A DNA stretch of 64,000 nt from JANWXD01 sp037446115 (GTDB lineage Bacteria > Acidobacteriota > Terriglobia > Bryobacterales > Bryobacteraceae), in NCBI GenBank assembly GCA_037446115.1, contig JBBIJF010000002.1, forward strand, positions 62,001 through 126,000, written 5' to 3'. The position numbers were made by a program, and so were the translations under genes. Of the stretch, positions 26,104 through 33,496 are shown piece by piece (positions within the stretch are counted from its first letter, which is position 1; every line of letters starts with the position of its first letter). The notes beneath the pieces are model-generated. The model saw nothing but the letters and a program-made list of their open reading frames with translations, made no database searches and was not told the origin of the DNA.

Positions 26104-27904
26104 CACCGCCGCGGAGGAGCGTCCGGCGCCGACAGCTCCGAAAGCCCAAATCGCCGTCCTGGACGCCGGGGGGCAGTATTGTCATCTGATCGCCCGAAAA
26201 GTCCGCGAGCTCGGCGTGTATGCCGAAGTGCTCCCCAGTGAAACACCCGCCGAACTGCTTTGGGACAAGAAGGGCGTGATCATCTCCGGAGGCCCCAGCA
26301 GCGTCTACGAGCCGGGCAGCCCCACAATAGATCCGGGCCTGTTCCGGCAGCGGGTGCCGGTTCTGGGCATCTGTTACGGGCTTCAGCTAATGGCCCACCT
26401 CCTGGGAGGGGTCGTGGAACGGGGCGAAAAGGGTGAGTACGGGCTGGCCTTTCTCGAAATCCGCGAACCCTCGGACCCGTTGTTCCGGGAACTTCCGCGG
26501 CGCCAGCAGATCTGGATGAGTCATCGCGACACCGTCAGGCTCCCGCCGGCGGGGTTTCGGGTTGCCGGAAGCACCTCAGCCTGTGAGATTGCCGCGATGT
26601 CGGCGCCGGAGCGGGGTCTGTTCGGGGTGCAGTTTCATCCCGAAGTGGTCCACACGACGCATGGCCTCCAGATGCTGGCGAACTTTGTGTTCGGCATCTG
26701 CGGCTGCCGGAAGGACTGGGATCCGAAGTGCCGCCTGCCCTTGGTGCAGCAAGCCATCCGCCGAACCGTGGGGCAACGCAACGTCTTCTTCTTCACGAGC
26801 GGCGGCGTGGATTCCAGCGTGGCGTTCCTGCTTTGCCTCAAAACCTTGGGGGCGCACCGGGTCCGCGGCATCTATGTAGACACCGGCCTGATGCGCGAGG
26901 GCGAAACCGAGTTCGTGCGGGGTTTGTGCTCCGCGTTCGACACCGACGCTTTGGAAATCGTAGACGCGCGAAGCCGCTTTCTGGCGGCGCTGGCCGGGGT
27001 CCGGGATCCGGAGCAGAAGCGTCGCATCATTGGCGAGGAATTCGTCGCCATTCAGCAAGAGATTATTGATTCCCACCACTTTGTCGAGGGGCAATGGATC
27101 CTCGGTCAAGGGACGATCTACCCGGACACGATCGAATCCGGAGGTACGGAGAAGGCTTCAGTAATCAAGACTCATCACAACCGTGTTCCGGGAATTCAAA
27201 AGCTCATCGCATCCGGGCGCGTGGTCGAACCGCTGGCCTCGTTATACAAAGACGAGGTCCGGGAGATCGGGCGGGAGATCGGGCTTCCCGAGGCTCTGCT
27301 GGAGCGGCATCCCTTCCCCGGCCCGGGTCTGGCCATCCGGTGCCTGTGCTCCGAAACAGAGGCGCCCGTCGTACCTTTCGAAGACGGGTGGTTGCTGCCG
27401 GTGCGATCCGTGGGCGTGCAAGGGGATTCGCGAACGTATGCACACGTGCTGGCCCTGGATCGCTATCCCTCGCCGGAGGCGGACCTTCAGGCTGCCGCCA
27501 CGGAGCGGATCAACCGCCTTGCAGGGATCAACCGCATCGTGGCTCTGGCGAAAGCCGCGGCGCCCCTGGCGGCCATGCGCGTGTTTCCGGCGGCGCTGTC
27601 CGAAGGCCGGCTCGAACTGTTGCGCCGTGTTGATGCGATCGTGCGGCGGCTGTCGGCGGAGTCGGGATTCGACCGCAGCGTCTGGCAGTTCCCGGTGATT
27701 CTCGTCCCCATAGGGGTGCCGGGACGTCCCGAATCCGTGGTGCTCCGCCCGGTGCACAGTGTGGACGGGATGACAGCCCAATCGGTGAGCATGCCCGCCG
27801 ACTTGCTTGGCGAAATCACGAACGGGCTACTGGCCCTGGAGGAGGTGTGTGCCGTCTTCTACGACCTGACGCACAAGCCTCCCGCCACCATCGAATGGGA
27901 ATGA
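26030..27904 (+). CDS. guaA: GMP synthase (glutamine-hydrolysing), long form
   Basis: GuaA converts XMP, ATP and glutamine to GMP. The glutaminase half has GICYGLQLM (nucleophile Cys115) and VQFHPEV (His203, Glu205). The ATP pyrophosphatase P-loop is TSGGVDSS (257-263), and HPFPGPGLAIR opens the dimerisation domain. That domain is about 70 residues longer than in E. coli: between VGVQGDSRTYAHVLAL and SVVLRPVHSVDGMT lies an extra segment with WQFPVILVPIG, as in eukaryotic GMPS. The C-terminus (FYDLTHKPPATIEWE) is canonical. The start is unclear: ATG 26030 lies inside the protease gene, TTG 26081 is the only later start codon before the conserved region at about 26141, and neither has a strong ribosome-binding site. 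Confidence 0.93.
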   Translation: MKPCPRRARYWRTRESSLSAAWPSSTAAEERPAPTAPKAQIAVLDAGGQYCHLIARKVRELGVYAEVLPSETPAELLWDKKGVIISGGPSSVYEPGSPTIDPGLFRQRVPVLGICYGLQLMAHLLGGVVERGEKGEYGLAFLEIREPSDPLFRELPRRQQIWMSHRDTVRLPPAGFRVAGSTSACEIAAMSAPERGLFGVQFHPEVVHTTHGLQMLANFVFGICGCRKDWDPKCRLPLVQQAIRRTVGQRNVFFFTSGGVDSSVAFLLCLKTLGAHRVRGIYVDTGLMREGETEFVRGLCSAFDTDALEIVDARSRFLAALAGVRDPEQKRRIIGEEFVAIQQEIIDSHHFVEGQWILGQGTIYPDTIESGGTEKASVIKTHHNRVPGIQKLIASGRVVEPLASLYKDEVREIGREIGLPEALLERHPFPGPGLAIRCLCSETEAPVVPFEDGWLLPVRSVGVQGDSRTYAHVLALDRYPSPEADLQAAATERINRLAGINRIVALAKAAAPLAAMRVFPAALSEGRLELLRRVDAIVRRLSAESGFDRSVWQFPVILVPIGVPGRPESVVLRPVHSVDGMTAQSVSMPADLLGEITNGLLALEEVCAVFYDLTHKPPATIEWE

Positions 27905-29163
27905 GCCCCAAAAATCTGTCCAAAAATCTGTCAGCCTGGTGTGTCCCCTTTTTCGCCAGCCTGCTTGCGGCGCAGCCCTACGATTTGCTGCTCAAGGGCG
28001 GCCACGTGATTGATCCCAAAAACAAGATCGACCGCGTCATGGATGTGGCGATCACCGGTGACAAGATCGCACGGGTAGCCGAGAGCATTCCAGGAGCCGA
28101 GGCGCGCCGGCTGGTGAATGTCCAGGGCCTCTACGTGACGCCCGGCCTGATCGACATACACGTGCATGTCTATACCGGGACGGACAAGCAAGGGCTGGCG
28201 GGCGACAGCAGCGTCCAACCCGATGCCTTCTCCTTCCGCAGCGGCGTGACCACTATGGTAGACGCGGGGACCTCGGGCTGGCGTAACTTTGCCGATTTTC
28301 GCCGGCGCATCATCGAACGTGCCCGCACGCGCGTGCTGGCGTTTCTGAACATCGGCGGTCTGGGCATGTCGGCCGGAGGCGAAAACAACGTGGACGATAT
28401 GGATCCGGCGGAGGCCGCCCGCACGGCACGCACCCATCCCGGCCTGATCGTCGGTTTCAAAGTCGCCCACTACGACAAGGACGACTGGACGGATGTGGAC
28501 AAGGCGGTTCAAGCCGGCCGTGCCACCGGCCTTCCCGTGATGGTGGATTTCGGATGGACGGGCAAAGAGCGTACGCTCGCGGCGCTGCTCACCGCCAAGC
28601 TCCGGGCGGGTGATATCTACACGCACTGCTACTCGGGCCATCGGGCCGAGCTGCTGGCCGACAAGACGCTCAATCCGGCCATGTGGGTGGGTCGCAAGCG
28701 GGGCATCCTTTTCGACGTCGGCCATGGCGCCGGCAGCTTTTACTGGAACATTGCCGTCCCGGCTTTTGAGCAGCGCTTTTATCCCGATACGATCTCCACA
28801 GACCTGCACAGCGGGAGCATGAACGCCGGCATGAAGGACATGCTGAACGTGATGTCGAAGATGCTGATCCTCGGCGTCCCGCTTGCTGAGGTGATCCGCA
28901 TGTCCACCTGGGCACCCGCGCAGGCGATTCGGCACCCCGAACTCGGACACCTGGATCCCGCAGCCGTCGCCGATGTTACCGTCCTGCGCCTTGAGCGCGG
29001 GGCGTTCGGATTTCTGGACGCCGCCGGGGCGCGTCATGCGGGCGACCAGCGTTTGACGGCGGAGCTCACCATCCGCGCCGGCAGGATCGTCTGGGACCTG
29101 AACGGCTTGGCCGCCCAAGACTGGAGGAGCTTCCCCTACCGGCCTCGGCAGCGGCCCCGATAG
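27901..29163 (+). CDS. Exported amidohydrolase/deacetylase-family metallohydrolase (dihydroorotase-like)
   Basis: A 420-residue member of the amidohydrolase superfamily. The N-terminal beta strip has LLLKGGHVIDPKNKIDRVMD. The metal site includes GLIDIHVHVY (HxH), a candidate carbamylated lysine in GFKVAHYD, YTHCYSGH and the catalytic Asp in TISTDLHSG. Related enzymes hydrolyse N-acyl or cyclic amide bonds. The first ~25 residues look like a weak signal peptide (ACVPFFASLLAA-like hydrophobic run), so export is possible. The ATG overlaps the guaA stop (ATGA). A 12-base unit encoding KNLS is repeated in tandem near the start (about 27909-27932). Confidence 0.85.
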   Translation: MSPKNLSKNLSAWCVPFFASLLAAQPYDLLLKGGHVIDPKNKIDRVMDVAITGDKIARVAESIPGAEARRLVNVQGLYVTPGLIDIHVHVYTGTDKQGLAGDSSVQPDAFSFRSGVTTMVDAGTSGWRNFADFRRRIIERARTRVLAFLNIGGLGMSAGGENNVDDMDPAEAARTARTHPGLIVGFKVAHYDKDDWTDVDKAVQAGRATGLPVMVDFGWTGKERTLAALLTAKLRAGDIYTHCYSGHRAELLADKTLNPAMWVGRKRGILFDVGHGAGSFYWNIAVPAFEQRFYPDTISTDLHSGSMNAGMKDMLNVMSKMLILGVPLAEVIRMSTWAPAQAIRHPELGHLDPAAVADVTVLRLERGAFGFLDAAGARHAGDQRLTAELTIRAGRIVWDLNGLAAQDWRSFPYRPRQRPR

Positions 29164-29202
29164 CCCGGTCCACGCGCCTGAGATCGCTTTCCGCGCGAAT
29201 TC

Positions 29203-30765
29203 CTAACGGAAGACGACGAGGTCCTCGAGCGTGACCTTCGCACCGGCACTCCCCGGATACGGCTCGCCCGGCACGATGATCCGAAGCGTGTGGCGTCCCG
29301 GCTTCAGTCCGAAGGCGTGCCAGACCGCCTCACTTCCCTTCGCCGTCTTCTCATCGGAATACACGTCCACGACCCTCTCGAGTTTCCCGTCCAGGTAGAT
29401 CTCCGCCTTGCCCCCGTCGGGAAGGTAAGGTCCCGTGAGGATGGCGCCCGTTCCGGAAAAGCTCACCACCGCTTCCGCCCCCTTGGAGTCCGCGGTCATG
29501 GATGCGACCGCTTGTCCGCGCCGCGAGGACTCAAGCGTTTGCCAGCCGCCGGTCCATGTCCAGCGCTTGTCGGTGACCGCGATCCGCTCCACGGGTGAGC
29601 CGTAGTCATCCCAGATCTCGAGTTTGGCGGGCTCCGGCTCTTGAAGCGGTACGTAAAGCCTGTCGCCTTCCAGCCGCCCACCGAGCCGCTCGGCGAGTGC
29701 GATGGCGCGTCGTTCCGTGCTGGCGACAATCGTGCGGAATGTGTATTCCGTGTACTGAAATTTCTCGTCGGCGATCGCTTCGATGCCGGCTTTCCACTCC
29801 TCGGGAATGCGCCGGTAACCCAGCATCACGCCCAGCACACCTGCCGCGCTGGCCGGATTGCAGTCGGAGTCCTGGCCGGCCCGCGTGGCAATTTCCAGGG
29901 TTTTTGCGAAGTCCCCGCCGCCGTACAGCAGGCCGAGCGCCACGTATGCCCCGTTCAGCTTGGCGTCAATATTGAACGGGCGCAGAGCGCCGGCCGGGCA
30001 CGGATCCCGGCGGTCCCACTTGCGCTGGATGAGCGCCCAGACCCTCTGCCAGTCGCGCGGGTACTCTCTGGCCCAGGCGAGCACGTCGGCGACGAGCCGT
30101 GCGTAGGGGCTCTTGCGGGGCAGGACCGCCAGTCCGGCTTCCACCACCTTCCGCGGATCGCGCTCGAAAAACGCGGCGGCATACATTGCCGAAACGAACA
30201 TGCCCCCGTAAATGCCGTCGCCATAATTCATGACGCGCCCGGCGCGCACGCACAAATCACTGGAGGCGCGCGGCATCCCGGGCGCCATCAGGCCGATAAA
30301 ATCCGCCTCGATCTGGAAGTCAATGTCGTTCGCGTGAGCGTTATAGCGGGGCGTTCCCGCCAGGTGAGCGGGCACGCCGCGCTTCAAGGCGCGCCGCGCC
30401 GCCAGGTTGGCGTGCCAGAGCGAGTAACGCGCCTGGCGAAACATGGCCGCGAAATCCTCGGTCGTGGCATCCAGGCCCTTCTCATCCAGCACCTGCGCGA
30501 ACGTCATGTCCACGTACAGGTCGTCCTGGTTGAGGGCGTTGCGCACGCGGTCCGGCGTCCAGGCGGGCAGGGCCTCGTAGGGGATGATCCGGCCGAGCCA
30601 GCGAAATTCAGTGGGTGCGCCGAAGCTGACGCCGATCATCTGGCCTGCCCAGCCGCCCGCGATGCGGTCCCGCAGTTCCTCAACCGATATCGGCCGCGCC
30701 GGCCCGCCGGCTCCGAACAGCAGACCCGCCGCCAGAAACGCGATCCCTGCTGCGCGAGGACGCAT
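29203..30765 (-). CDS. Exported ADP-ribosylglycohydrolase-family protein
   Basis: A 520-residue protein with a signal peptide (GIAFLAAGLLFGAGGPA) followed by an ADP-ribosylglycohydrolase-type all-helical domain (about 27-350). The N-terminal metal block is changed to GGWAGQMIGVSFGAPTEF, DDLYVDMTF keeps acidic residues, and the C-terminal metal block reads RAGQDSDCNPASAAGVLGVM. Residues ~380-520 form a separate beta-rich region (FSGTGAILTGPYLPDGGKAE, AEIYLDGKLE, KPGRHTLRIIV), resembling carbohydrate-binding jelly-roll modules. Export plus this module argues for an extracytoplasmic, possibly glycan-related substrate rather than protein ADP-ribose removal. The ATG has TACAAT six bases upstream and no ribosome-binding site. 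Confidence 0.82.
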   Translation of the reverse strand: MRPRAAGIAFLAAGLLFGAGGPARPISVEELRDRIAGGWAGQMIGVSFGAPTEFRWLGRIIPYEALPAWTPDRVRNALNQDDLYVDMTFAQVLDEKGLDATTEDFAAMFRQARYSLWHANLAARRALKRGVPAHLAGTPRYNAHANDIDFQIEADFIGLMAPGMPRASSDLCVRAGRVMNYGDGIYGGMFVSAMYAAAFFERDPRKVVEAGLAVLPRKSPYARLVADVLAWAREYPRDWQRVWALIQRKWDRRDPCPAGALRPFNIDAKLNGAYVALGLLYGGGDFAKTLEIATRAGQDSDCNPASAAGVLGVMLGYRRIPEEWKAGIEAIADEKFQYTEYTFRTIVASTERRAIALAERLGGRLEGDRLYVPLQEPEPAKLEIWDDYGSPVERIAVTDKRWTWTGGWQTLESSRRGQAVASMTADSKGAEAVVSFSGTGAILTGPYLPDGGKAEIYLDGKLERVVDVYSDEKTAKGSEAVWHAFGLKPGRHTLRIIVPGEPYPGSAGAKVTLEDLVVFR

Positions 30766-30771
30766 GCGGTG

Positions 30772-30777
30772 ATTGTA
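30772..30777 (-). promoter_or_regulatory. -10 hexamer placed for a leaderless transcript
   Basis: TACAAT on the minus strand ends six bases before the ATG at 30765, in the 12-bp gap between two co-oriented genes. A transcript starting at the usual distance would begin at or within a base or two of the start codon. Confidence 0.4.
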
Positions 30778-31680
30778 CTATCGGAGCAGATCGCGCAAAG
30801 CGGGCTCCAGCTCGGGAAACCGAAAGGAAAAGCCCGCCTGGCAGGCCGCCTGGGGGACGACACGCTGGCCGGCCAGGAGGACCTCCTCGGCCATCTGCCC
30901 GAAGAGCAGCTTCAGGGCGGCCGCCGGAGTCGGCACGGCTGCCGGTCGCCGGAGCGTTTTCCCCAGTATCGCGGCGAATTCGGAATTGCGGACCGGGTTG
31001 GGAGCGACGGCGTTCAGCGCGCCCGCCACGCCCTCCGACGCGAGCGCAAAGCGGATCAAGTCCACCAGATCCTCGACGTGAACCCACGACATCCACTGTG
31101 CTCCCGACCCCAAACGCCCGCCCAAACCCATGCGAAACGGCGGCAGCATGCGGGCCAGGGCGCCGCCTTCGGGCCCCATCACAATCCCGATCCGCAAGCG
31201 CACGACGCGCAAACCCAGCGCTTCGGCCTCGGCCGCCGCCTGCTCCCAAGCCACGCATACTTCCGGTAAAAAGCCCTGGCCCGGGGGTGAGGTTTCCGTC
31301 AGGACCTCGTCGCCACGCGATCCGTAATAACCGATCGCCGATGCGGAGACCAGCACGCGCGGCCGCCGCTCGAGCGTGGCCAGCGCCGCCACCAGGCGCC
31401 GTGTGGCACCGACCCTGCTCTCACGGATGCGGCGTTTGGTTTCCGGCGTCCAGCGCTGCGCCACCGGCTCCCCGGCCAGGTGAATGACCGCATCCACGCC
31501 CGCCAGCGCGGCCGCAGGGGGATCTCCCGCCAGGACATCCCACACCGAGCATTCCACCGACGGCCCGATTCCCGTCCGTCCCGGTCGCACCAGCAGATGC
31601 AGCGTATGCCCGTCCGCGGCCAGGCGCCGTGCCAGCCGCCTTCCGATGAAGCCCGTTCCGCCCGTCAGCAGGATCTTCAC
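30778..31680 (-). CDS. TIGR01777-family NAD(P)-binding epimerase-like protein (YfcH-like)
   Basis: A 300-residue extended SDR-type protein of the TIGR01777/YfcH group. The Rossmann motif is KILLTGGTGFIGRRLARRL. VDAVIHLAGEPVAQRWTPET and SASAIGYYGSRGDE are diagnostic of this family, and YYG holds the catalytic-type Tyr. The C-terminal DUF1731 region ends in FRFPELEPALRDLL. The biological role is not established; sequence similarity to 'cell division inhibitor SulA' is historical only. The frame opens at 31698, but its ATGTACAAT looks like a -10 element, so I prefer the GTG at 31680, nine bases downstream. Confidence 0.85.
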   Translation of the reverse strand: MKILLTGGTGFIGRRLARRLAADGHTLHLLVRPGRTGIGPSVECSVWDVLAGDPPAAALAGVDAVIHLAGEPVAQRWTPETKRRIRESRVGATRRLVAALATLERRPRVLVSASAIGYYGSRGDEVLTETSPPGQGFLPEVCVAWEQAAAEAEALGLRVVRLRIGIVMGPEGGALARMLPPFRMGLGGRLGSGAQWMSWVHVEDLVDLIRFALASEGVAGALNAVAPNPVRNSEFAAILGKTLRRPAAVPTPAAALKLLFGQMAEEVLLAGQRVVPQAACQAGFSFRFPELEPALRDLLR

Positions 31681-31740
31681 GGCCCCGCCATTGTACATCC
31701 TTGGGCGGCCGGCGGGGCGCTAGAATGAAGGAACATTTCC

Positions 31741-32808
31741 ATGGGCGCGTGGAACCGTGCCATCTTGCTGTGGGAGTACCTGCGAGGCCGCACCCGTTTG
31801 CGCGGCCGTCCCGTCGAGTACATCGTCGAGACGACGGCCAAATGCAACCTCTACTGTCCCATGTGCCCCCGCGAGACGTTCAAACAACCCAAGGAAGACA
31901 TGGCGCAGGAGATCTTCGAACGCCTGGTGGCGGAATCGGCCCCCGCCGCCGAGCACATGATGCTGATCGGGCTGGGCGAGCCGTTCATGGACCCGCGCAT
32001 CTTCGAACGCATCGAATACTGCGCGCGCCATAACATCTCGACGCTGCTGTCCACCAACGGCACGTTCCTGGACGAGCCCACGGCCGACCGGCTGCTGCGC
32101 TCGCCCCTCGAGCACATCACGCTCAGCTTCGACGGCGCGACCAAAGAGACCTTCGAGTACTACCGCAAGGGCGCCCGTTTCGAGAAGGTCCGCGACAACT
32201 TCGTTCGTTTCGCGCGGATGAAACACGAGCGCCGGGCCCGAGTCCACGTCGTCGTCCAGATGGTCCGCATGGAGCGCAACGCGGGGGAAGTGGAGGAGTT
32301 CATTCGCTTCTGGAGCCGCGTGCCGGGTGTGGACCAGGTCCGCATCAAGGAGGACGAGACCAATCTGCTGCGCCCGGAGGCGGGCCACGATCCGTCCGAC
32401 TGGAGGCATCCATGCCATTACCTGTGGCGCGGCCCGTTGTACATCAAACACAACGGCGACGTCTATCCTTGCTGCCAGAGCTACATGCTCGGGGGCAAGC
32501 CGGTCGGACGCATCGGCGAGCGGCCCATGGCGGAGATCTGGAATGCGCCCGAGATGGAGCGCATGCGCCGCCTTCACGTCGAGGGCCGCGCCGGAGAGAT
32601 CGGGATCTGCTCCCGCTGCTGCACCACGATTCCCCATCCGCTGCTCGTCGCCGGGAGCCTGGTGCTCCATGGCCGCACGGTGCGCCGTCTTCTTCCCTGG
32701 ATCGAGCGCCTGGCCTATTTCTCGCGTCTGCCGGCAAAGCTGCTCCAACCGCCGCGGCGATCGGTGCGTCAAAGCGAGCTCGTCAAACTCGGGGAACCGC
32801 AGCCGTAG
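31741..32808 (+). CDS. Radical SAM protein with SPASM-like C-terminus
   Basis: A 355-residue radical SAM enzyme. The [4Fe-4S] motif is TTAKCNLYCPMCPRETF (CxxxCxxC, about residues 35-42), followed by LIGLGEPFMDPRIFERI, the 'GGE'-like SAM segment, and STNGTFLDE. The C-terminal region carries extra cysteines (HPCHYLWRGP, GDVYPCCQSYMLGG, ICSRCCTTIPHP), as in SPASM auxiliary-cluster proteins that modify peptides or small molecules. The last 60 residues are hydrophobic/basic. AAGGA lies 8 bases upstream of the ATG. The adjacent downstream gene encodes an exported protein of unknown function, which might be its substrate or partner. That is speculation. Confidence 0.85.
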   Translation: MGAWNRAILLWEYLRGRTRLRGRPVEYIVETTAKCNLYCPMCPRETFKQPKEDMAQEIFERLVAESAPAAEHMMLIGLGEPFMDPRIFERIEYCARHNISTLLSTNGTFLDEPTADRLLRSPLEHITLSFDGATKETFEYYRKGARFEKVRDNFVRFARMKHERRARVHVVVQMVRMERNAGEVEEFIRFWSRVPGVDQVRIKEDETNLLRPEAGHDPSDWRHPCHYLWRGPLYIKHNGDVYPCCQSYMLGGKPVGRIGERPMAEIWNAPEMERMRRLHVEGRAGEIGICSRCCTTIPHPLLVAGSLVLHGRTVRRLLPWIERLAYFSRLPAKLLQPPRRSVRQSELVKLGEPQP

Positions 32809-32869
32809 CCGCAAGGCCGCGCAGCGCCCGATCCGGCCGGGGGATAATGGCAACGAGGAGCGAATTGGA

Positions 32870-33496
32870 ATGTTGCGCGTACTGATCGGTTTTCTGCTCG
32901 TCCCCATTGCAGCCCTCGCGCAGTACAAGTTGGAAGCCGGGGGGCCTCCGCCGGAGGAACTCGACCCGGCCATTCGCCAGGCGCTGACGCAAACGGGACA
33001 GAAGGTCCTGAAAAGCGACGGTTCGGTATACTGCGAACTCTGGCTGCGCGCCTCGGCGCCTTCCGGACCACCCACCTCCGAGCAGAACGTGAGCCTGACG
33101 ACTGTGCCCCACGGCGCTCTGCTCGGCGCGATCCGGTTCCACGCGCGGGGTCAGGATCGCCGCGGTCAGCCCATTGCCGCCGGGGTCTACACCCTCCGCT
33201 TCAGCCTGTTTCCACCCGACGGGAACCACCAAGGCGTGGCTCCGCAGCGCGACTTCCTGCTGATGGTCCCTGCCGGCGAAGACAAAGATTTGAACGCCAC
33301 ACCGTCCTACGCGCAGGTGGTGGCCATGAGCAAGAAAACCACCAAGGGCGGCCATCCGGCGATTTTGAGCCTGTGGAAGGACGACTCGGGCCACGCGCCA
33401 GGCCTGGTACAGGAAGGTGAATCCGACTGGGTGCTGTATACCAAGATCGGCGACGTTCCGGTCGGAATCATTCTCATCGGGGTGTACTCGGGTTAG
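32870..33496 (+). CDS. Exported protein of unknown function
   Basis: A 208-residue protein with a clear signal peptide (MLRVLIGFLLVPIAALAQ) and a predicted all-beta mature region; I recognise no family. Conserved-looking patches are ELWLRASAPSGPP, IAAGVYTLRFSLFPPDG and the C-terminal DWVLYTKIGDVPVGIILIG. The composition and VYTLRFSLF-type strands recall small acidobacterial exported proteins annotated only as hypothetical. The ATG at 32870 has GAGGAG 10 bases upstream and GATAAT at 32843-32848. The gene follows the radical SAM gene by 61 bp, and its TAG stop overlaps the stop of addA. Confidence 0.7.
   Translation: MLRVLIGFLLVPIAALAQYKLEAGGPPPEELDPAIRQALTQTGQKVLKSDGSVYCELWLRASAPSGPPTSEQNVSLTTVPHGALLGAIRFHARGQDRRGQPIAAGVYTLRFSLFPPDGNHQGVAPQRDFLLMVPAGEDKDLNATPSYAQVVAMSKKTTKGGHPAILSLWKDDSGHAPGLVQEGESDWVLYTKIGDVPVGIILIGVYSG

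Noticed and set aside
31741..32808. Radical SAM gene as the missing AmrS partner of the Memo/AMMECR1 fusion
   Set aside because: It carries SPASM-type C-terminal cysteines and no AmrS-like sequence, and lies more than 6 kb away with unrelated genes between.
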